DNA from: an uncultured Treponema sp.
Lineage (GTDB): Bacteria > Spirochaetota > Spirochaetia > Treponematales > Treponemataceae
Assembly: GCA_937891125.1 (NCBI GenBank)
Contig: CALAEZ010000076.1
Location: 1-6,836, forward strand
DNA: 6,836 nucleotides
Reading direction: 5' to 3'
Shown: positions 5,274 to 6,836 of the stretch, in pieces
Position numbering within the stretch: the stretch's first letter is position 1
Layout of the letters: each line of letters opens with the position of its first letter
Translations under genes and position numbers: made by a program
Notes under the pieces: model-generated
Seen by the model: the letters and a program-made list of their open reading frames with translations, nothing else
Told to the model about the DNA's origin: nothing
Database searches by the model: none

Positions 5274-6207
5274 TGTCAGAAGCCGGCTGATACGCTGCGG
5301 CACGGTGGCGGCAAGTCTGTTTTTTTTCTTTTTCTGTACACCGCTCTTTTATGCAGAAACGATGTATATACCAGTGCAGCGCGAGTATGTTCCCGAAATT
5401 GCTGCATTGCAGATGTATGATGTTCTGTTTAAGCAATATACGGAAGACAGAGCGCTTGCAAGCAAGCAAATTGCAAACCAAAAGCCTGCCTCACTCGGTT
5501 TTTATTGCTATACTGCAAAGAAGGATGACATACTGCTGACGCTTTCCGCGCGATTTACTATTCCCATAGAAACACTTGCAACTGCCAATGGCATTGCTTT
5601 TCCTGACACAGCAATTACTGGTAAAAAACTGCTTATTCCGACTGTTCCTGGACTTTTTCTTCCTGAAGAAGCTGAAAACGCATTTGAACTGATATTGCAA
5701 AAATCACACAGTCCGTCAGATGATGCGCCACGGTACCGCATCGATGGGCGGGCATACGTTTTTTTGCAGAACTCACGGATGAATCCGACCGAGCGTGCTT
5801 TTTTTCTTGATACTAACCTGTGTATGCCTCTTCAAAAGCACGTGCTTTCATCTGCCTTTGGTTATCGAGTGAGCCCTATAAGCGGTGCCTGGAAATTCCA
5901 TTCGGGTGTTGATTTAGCAGCTCCACTGGGAAGTACTGTCTTTGCGTGTAAAACGGGCACCGTAACGGCTGCCGTAAAGAATGATCCCATCTTTGGAAAC
6001 TACATCATTGTAAGTCATTTCGGAGAGATGACAAGCGTCTACGCACATCTTTCAAAAATGACGGTAAAAAAAGGAGATGCTGTCGGCGCAGGAGCAAAAA
6101 TTGGCGAAGTAGGCTCAACAGGAGCATCAACAGGTCCTCACCTGCATTTTGAAATTCGCATACATGGTAAGCCAACCGATCCAGGAAGCGTTCTTTCTGT
6201 AGACTAG
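5263..6207 (+). CDS. Exported LysM-M23 family metallopeptidase
   Basis: This is a predicted peptidoglycan peptidase of the LytM/M23 family, or an activator of amidases if non-catalytic. From the ATG the 314-residue protein starts with a signal peptide (RSRLIR, a hydrophobic core with five phenylalanines, probable cleavage after FYA at residue 31). A LysM domain at about 78-127 (YTAKKDDILLTLSARF to KKLLIPTV) should bind glycan. The M23 domain at about 195-310 keeps all expected zinc and catalytic residues: H213-SGV-D217, H262 in YAHLSKM, and H293-L-H295, so it is probably an active endopeptidase in the periplasm. The ATG overlaps the upstream gene by 11 nt. A TTG at 5245 would add six residues (MGFPCA) before the charged region and is less likely. 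No good Shine-Dalgarno is seen, so coupling to the upstream gene is likely. Confidence 0.9.
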   Translation: MTHSVRSRLIRCGTVAASLFFFFFCTPLFYAETMYIPVQREYVPEIAALQMYDVLFKQYTEDRALASKQIANQKPASLGFYCYTAKKDDILLTLSARFTIPIETLATANGIAFPDTAITGKKLLIPTVPGLFLPEEAENAFELILQKSHSPSDDAPRYRIDGRAYVFLQNSRMNPTERAFFLDTNLCMPLQKHVLSSAFGYRVSPISGAWKFHSGVDLAAPLGSTVFACKTGTVTAAVKNDPIFGNYIIVSHFGEMTSVYAHLSKMTVKKGDAVGAGAKIGEVGSTGASTGPHLHFEIRIHGKPTDPGSVLSVD

Positions 6208-6228
6208 AAAAAAAAACTGCGCTATACT
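6200..6228 (+). promoter_or_regulatory. Candidate promoter with an A9 tract in its spacer
   Basis: TAGACT (6200-6205, overlapping the peptidase stop codon) and TATACT (6223-6228) are 17 bp apart, matching consensus at 4 and 5 of 6 positions. Nine consecutive A residues (6208-6216) lie in the spacer. The start would be near 6235, leaving a leader of about 10 nt before the ATG at 6245. Confidence 0.45.
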
Positions 6229-6244
6229 TTTTAAAGAAATTTTT

Positions 6245-6836
6245 ATGCGTACACTGAAAATAAACGCAAAAATAGCCTTTTTCTCTTTTCTTTTTGCTGC
6301 CGGCATTCTGGGGAATGCAGAGCTGTTTCGTGTTCATGCGCTTCATGAGCTTACACTCACTGACAACACCAGTGAAGTAAAGACAACAGCCGGCATAAAT
6401 GATGCGCTTTCCATTCAGCTGCCAGAAGATGTTACTTTCATAAATGGTATTGAGCTGAGCATAAAGATTCCCGAAATTATTGCTTCTTGGCGTGATACCA
6501 TTGCCTATTCGGTGTACAACGGCATACAGCCTGTTCCGTCTGCAGAAAAAATTGACTACTCAGGAGAGCGGCTTTGCGTCGGCACTTTCCCAGGAAAGCT
6601 TTCGTATACCATTTACATTCCACTAAGCAGCGATTTTGCAATAAAAGAAAGTCCTTACCACACGATTTTATCACCAGCGCCTAATACAAGCGGTCATTTT
6701 GTTTTTTTTCGTATGCAGCTTGCTATGAAAGGCGTTCCAGAAAGCTTTGAAACAGCAACCTTTGCTATAACGGCGCGTCCCGTGTTACGTGACAAAGGCG
6801 CTTTAGTGCTTACCGTCACCGAGCCTGCAAGCGAAG
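6245..6836 (+). CDS. Exported protein of unknown function, N-terminal part (cut by window edge)
   Basis: The reading frame is open from the ATG to the end of the window (197 codons) and has no stop. It begins MRTLKINAKIAFFSFLFAAG, with a lysine/arginine n-region, a hydrophobic core and a probable signal peptidase I site after GNA at residue 25. No lipobox cysteine is seen. The mature part has alternating hydrophobic and polar residues suggestive of beta-strands (for example LSYTIYIPLSS and FVFFRMQLAMKG) and one cysteine. I recognise no family or catalytic motif. A candidate promoter lies directly upstream and no Shine-Dalgarno is evident. It is likely periplasmic or surface-associated. Its full length and any C-terminal domain are outside the window. 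Confidence 0.75.
   Translation, partial: MRTLKINAKIAFFSFLFAAGILGNAELFRVHALHELTLTDNTSEVKTTAGINDALSIQLPEDVTFINGIELSIKIPEIIASWRDTIAYSVYNGIQPVPSAEKIDYSGERLCVGTFPGKLSYTIYIPLSSDFAIKESPYHTILSPAPNTSGHFVFFRMQLAMKGVPESFETATFAITARPVLRDKGALVLTVTEPASE

Noticed and set aside
5323..5340. Lipobox at the FFFC of the M23 signal peptide (C25)
   Set aside because: Phenylalanines at -1 to -4 are a poor lipobox, and a good FYA signal peptidase I site follows.

Overview
The window looks like a piece of a bacterial chromosome from an anaerobic or oxygen-sensitive organism with moderate GC. By gene content and style (ClpB, the NrdR/NrdD/NrdG set, LysM-M23 peptidase, small exported proteins without recognisable families, weak ribosome binding sites on several genes) I suspect a spirochaete, most likely Treponema-like. 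That assignment is an inference from general impression, not from a marker gene.

Layout. Positions 1-553 (minus strand) are the N-terminal part of the disaggregase ClpB, running off the left edge. Positions 554-823 are a divergent intergenic region with a plausible clpB promoter, a 12-bp-period triple repeat, and a promoter for nrdR overlapped by two dyads that could be NrdR operators. Positions 824-4787 (plus strand) are a class III (anaerobic) ribonucleotide reductase cluster: nrdR (repressor), nrdD (catalytic subunit), a 179-residue gene, and nrdG (radical SAM activase), with two strong hairpins between the 179-residue gene and nrdG. Positions 4884-6207 hold a four-helix membrane protein of unknown function overlapping an exported LysM-M23 peptidase. 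From 6245 to the right edge is the start of an exported protein I do not recognise.

The main discovery is that the anaerobic reductase is split. The 709-residue NrdD has the ATP cone, the barrel, the candidate thiyl-radical cysteine (C511) and the zinc-site C/H and C/C pairs, but ends in a charged leucine-rich helix instead of the C-terminal glycyl-radical loop. That loop (RIVGYY, followed by NWNKGKREEF) lies at residues 32-49 of the next gene, which has its own strong ribosome binding site and carries a thioredoxin/glutaredoxin-like domain with a CPNC motif at its C-terminus. The essential radical glycine is therefore on a separate small subunit covalently joined to a likely electron donor. 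Both new ends at the break, the NrdD tail and the small subunit's N-terminus, show heptad patterns that could pair as a docking coiled coil.

How the genes would work together: NrdR senses nucleotide through its ATP cone and represses the operon; NrdG generates the glycyl radical on Gly35 of the small subunit; that subunit docks on NrdD, passes the radical to C511 for NTP reduction, and its redoxin domain could re-reduce the active-site cysteines. The downstream envelope genes appear functionally unrelated.
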